Assembly (NCBI GenBank): GCA_030642865.1
Contig: DAOWMW010000079.1
Location: 1-6,348 of the forward strand
Reading direction: 5' to 3'
DNA length: 6,348 bases
Origin: Desulfobacteraceae bacterium
GTDB lineage: Bacteria > Desulfobacterota > Desulfobacteria > Desulfobacterales > BuS5
Shown: one piece after another, positions 5,579 through 6,348 of the stretch
How positions within the stretch are numbered: position 1 is the first letter of the stretch
Layout: each line of letters opens with the position of its first letter
The notes under the pieces: generated by a model
Databases searched by the model: none
What the model saw: the letters and a program-made list of their open reading frames with translations, nothing else
What the model was told of the DNA's origin: nothing
Position numbers and translations under genes: made by a program

Positions 5579-5720
5579 CAATAGTATCCGGTTAAAATCT
5601 CGCGAAAGGGAAGTTTACTTGTTTTTGTAGCGTATTGAATAAATTTATTCTTTAATAGCGGAAAAAACAATTAAACTTTCCGTATTTTGCTTCTCGCAAT
5701 TTTCTAACCGGACACTGCTG
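5579..5720. mobile_element. 142-bp palindromic element, second type
   Basis: The ends CAATAGTATCCGGTTA (5579-5594) and, read in reverse complement, CAGCAGTGTCCGGTTA (5720-5705) agree at 13 of 16 positions, all differences being transitions. The arms continue inwards imperfectly (CTCGCGA against TTGCGAGA, GGGAAGTTTA against CGGAAAGTTTAA, GTTTTTG against GTTTTTTC). They close near GAATAAATTTATTC (5637-5650), itself a perfect palindrome. There is no coding frame of use. This has the form of a MITE with terminal inverted repeats ending near TCCGGTTA. It is unrelated in sequence to the 160-bp repeats at 1536-1864. I see no clear target duplication, and the parent insertion sequence cannot be named. 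Confidence 0.55.
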
Positions 5721-5946
5721 AAAAAAAATTTAAAAGTAACAGCTCAAAATTATTTAAACATATTATAGCCCGCAGCATACCTTTCTCTGGCCAAAATGAA
5801 ATTTATTACCTGATTAGGATTGTGAATTTATTTCATCCCCAATCCTAATCTACAAAGAGCGTTACAAAAGAACCCATCAAAATTGTGTAATGGATTAAAC
5901 ATGTAATTTATTGAATAAATATTTATATTATGTAAATATTGTTTAC
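5721..5946. other. Gene-free spacer before the IS1-type gene
   Basis: AT-rich, with no open frame of note. It holds the hairpin at 5812-5850 and, at its right end, the dyad ATGTAAA-TATTG-TTTACAT (5930-5948) that overlaps the transposase start codon. No convincing promoter or Shine-Dalgarno is visible for that gene. The left end of its insertion sequence should lie here, but I cannot place it. Confidence 0.4.
5812..5850. repeat. 11-bp inverted repeat hairpin
   Basis: GATTAGGATTG (5812-5822) pairs perfectly with CAATCCTAATC (5840-5850). Inside, TGAA (5823-5826) can pair with TTCA (5832-5835), leaving a 4-nt bulge (TCCC). No T tract follows on either strand, so it is not an ordinary intrinsic terminator. 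It could be the end of an unrecognised mobile element or an operator. Confidence 0.45.
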
Positions 5947-6303
5947 ATGACACAGTATCAAAAAATTATCTGCCCTGATTGTGGCAGTGACAAAATTATG
6001 AAATCTGGGAAAAATTCCCTTGGTACACAACGATACCGTTGCCGAGATATAGATTGTGCAACTAAAACCTTCATGCTGAAATACCGCTACAGAGCATATA
6101 GGCATGGCATCAATGACCAAATTGCAGAAATGGCCTCCAGTGGCAGAGGTGTTCGTGAGACTGCCAGGATTCTCAAAATTAACAAAAATACAGTTATTAG
6201 CACTTTAAAAAAAACAGATCGTATTGTCCAGGTAAATCCTGACTTCCATACTCTAAGAATTAAGAATCGTGAATGTTATAAATTACCCATAAATTACACA
6301 TAA
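5947..6303 (+). CDS. IS1-family transposase, N-terminal part only
   Basis: From ATG 5947 the product is 118 aa. Residues 9-37 form an InsA zinc ribbon, CPDC (9-12) and C32-x4-C37, around GKNSLGTQRYRC. Residues 55-88 form the helix-turn-helix (MASSGRGVRETARILKINKN, then TVISTLKK) that binds the terminal repeats. The frame continues through VQVNPDFHTLRIKNR, the linker towards InsB in single-frame IS1 relatives, then ends in an unrelated LPINYT tail. The DDE catalytic domain is missing, so the protein cannot transpose DNA; it could at most act as an InsA-like repressor. An A8C run (6207-6215) resembles the IS1 frameshift site, but both shifted frames stop within about 10 codons. TTG 5911 is an in-frame alternative start; neither start has a Shine-Dalgarno, and ATG 5947 fits the family N-terminus (MTQYQK). 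I read it as a 3'-truncated insertion-sequence remnant. Confidence 0.72.
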   Translation: MTQYQKIICPDCGSDKIMKSGKNSLGTQRYRCRDIDCATKTFMLKYRYRAYRHGINDQIAEMASSGRGVRETARILKINKNTVISTLKKTDRIVQVNPDFHTLRIKNRECYKLPINYT

Positions 6304-6348
6304 TTACTTGTTCTTGTGCCCGTCTTCTGTGTTGCATCAATGGCCAAA

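Noticed and set aside
6207..6215. A8C run as a working IS1 InsA-InsB frameshift site
   Set aside because: Both shifted frames meet a stop within about 10 codons, while the unshifted frame keeps family-like sequence for 20 more residues.

Overview
The window is AT-rich and gene-sparse at its edges. It looks like a chromosomal segment of a sulfate-reducing Desulfobacterota (Desulfobacterales-type) bacterium. That assignment is an inference from the combination of tandem exported DUF1566 (Lcl C-terminal-like) proteins, a cytosolic PreP-like M16C peptidase, IS1-type transposase debris and palindromic repeats. No sequence here fixes the taxon.

Layout. 1-379: no intact gene; a promoter-like dyad, a dead 28-codon zinc-ribbon fragment of an IS1/InsA-type transposase (220-306), and a stem-loop with a T9 tract just before the first gene. 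380-1541 (+): two tandem exported DUF1566 proteins, 1 nt apart, the second starting at TTG. 1536-1864: two tandem 160-bp copies (about 97% identical) of a palindromic element, each a near-complete inverted repeat; the first copy supplies the stop codon of the second DUF1566 gene. 1909-1934: a likely terminator for the gene arriving from the other strand. 1939-4926 (-): a full-length 995-aa M16C zinc peptidase with all catalytic residues visible. 4993-5370 (-): a 125-aa coiled-coil plus winged-helix-like protein of unknown function, upstream of the peptidase and probably in one transcript with it. 5371-5946: no intact gene; a leader that can hide the ribosome binding site of the 125-aa gene, a sigma70-like promoter overlapped by a 10-bp dyad, a second unrelated palindromic element (5579-5720) and an 11-bp hairpin. 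5947-6303 (+): the N-terminal, DNA-binding part of an IS1-family transposase without its catalytic domain.

How it fits together. The most coherent unit is the minus-strand pair: promoter with operator-like dyad (5500-5530), about 120 nt of leader with two interlocking complementary pairs, one masking the Shine-Dalgarno, then a small putative nucleic-acid-binding protein, then the peptidase. This suggests regulation, possibly autoregulation, of a peptide-degrading enzyme, but it is an inference. The DUF1566 pair is a separate convergent unit of probable envelope proteins. Mobile-element remnants surround both units.
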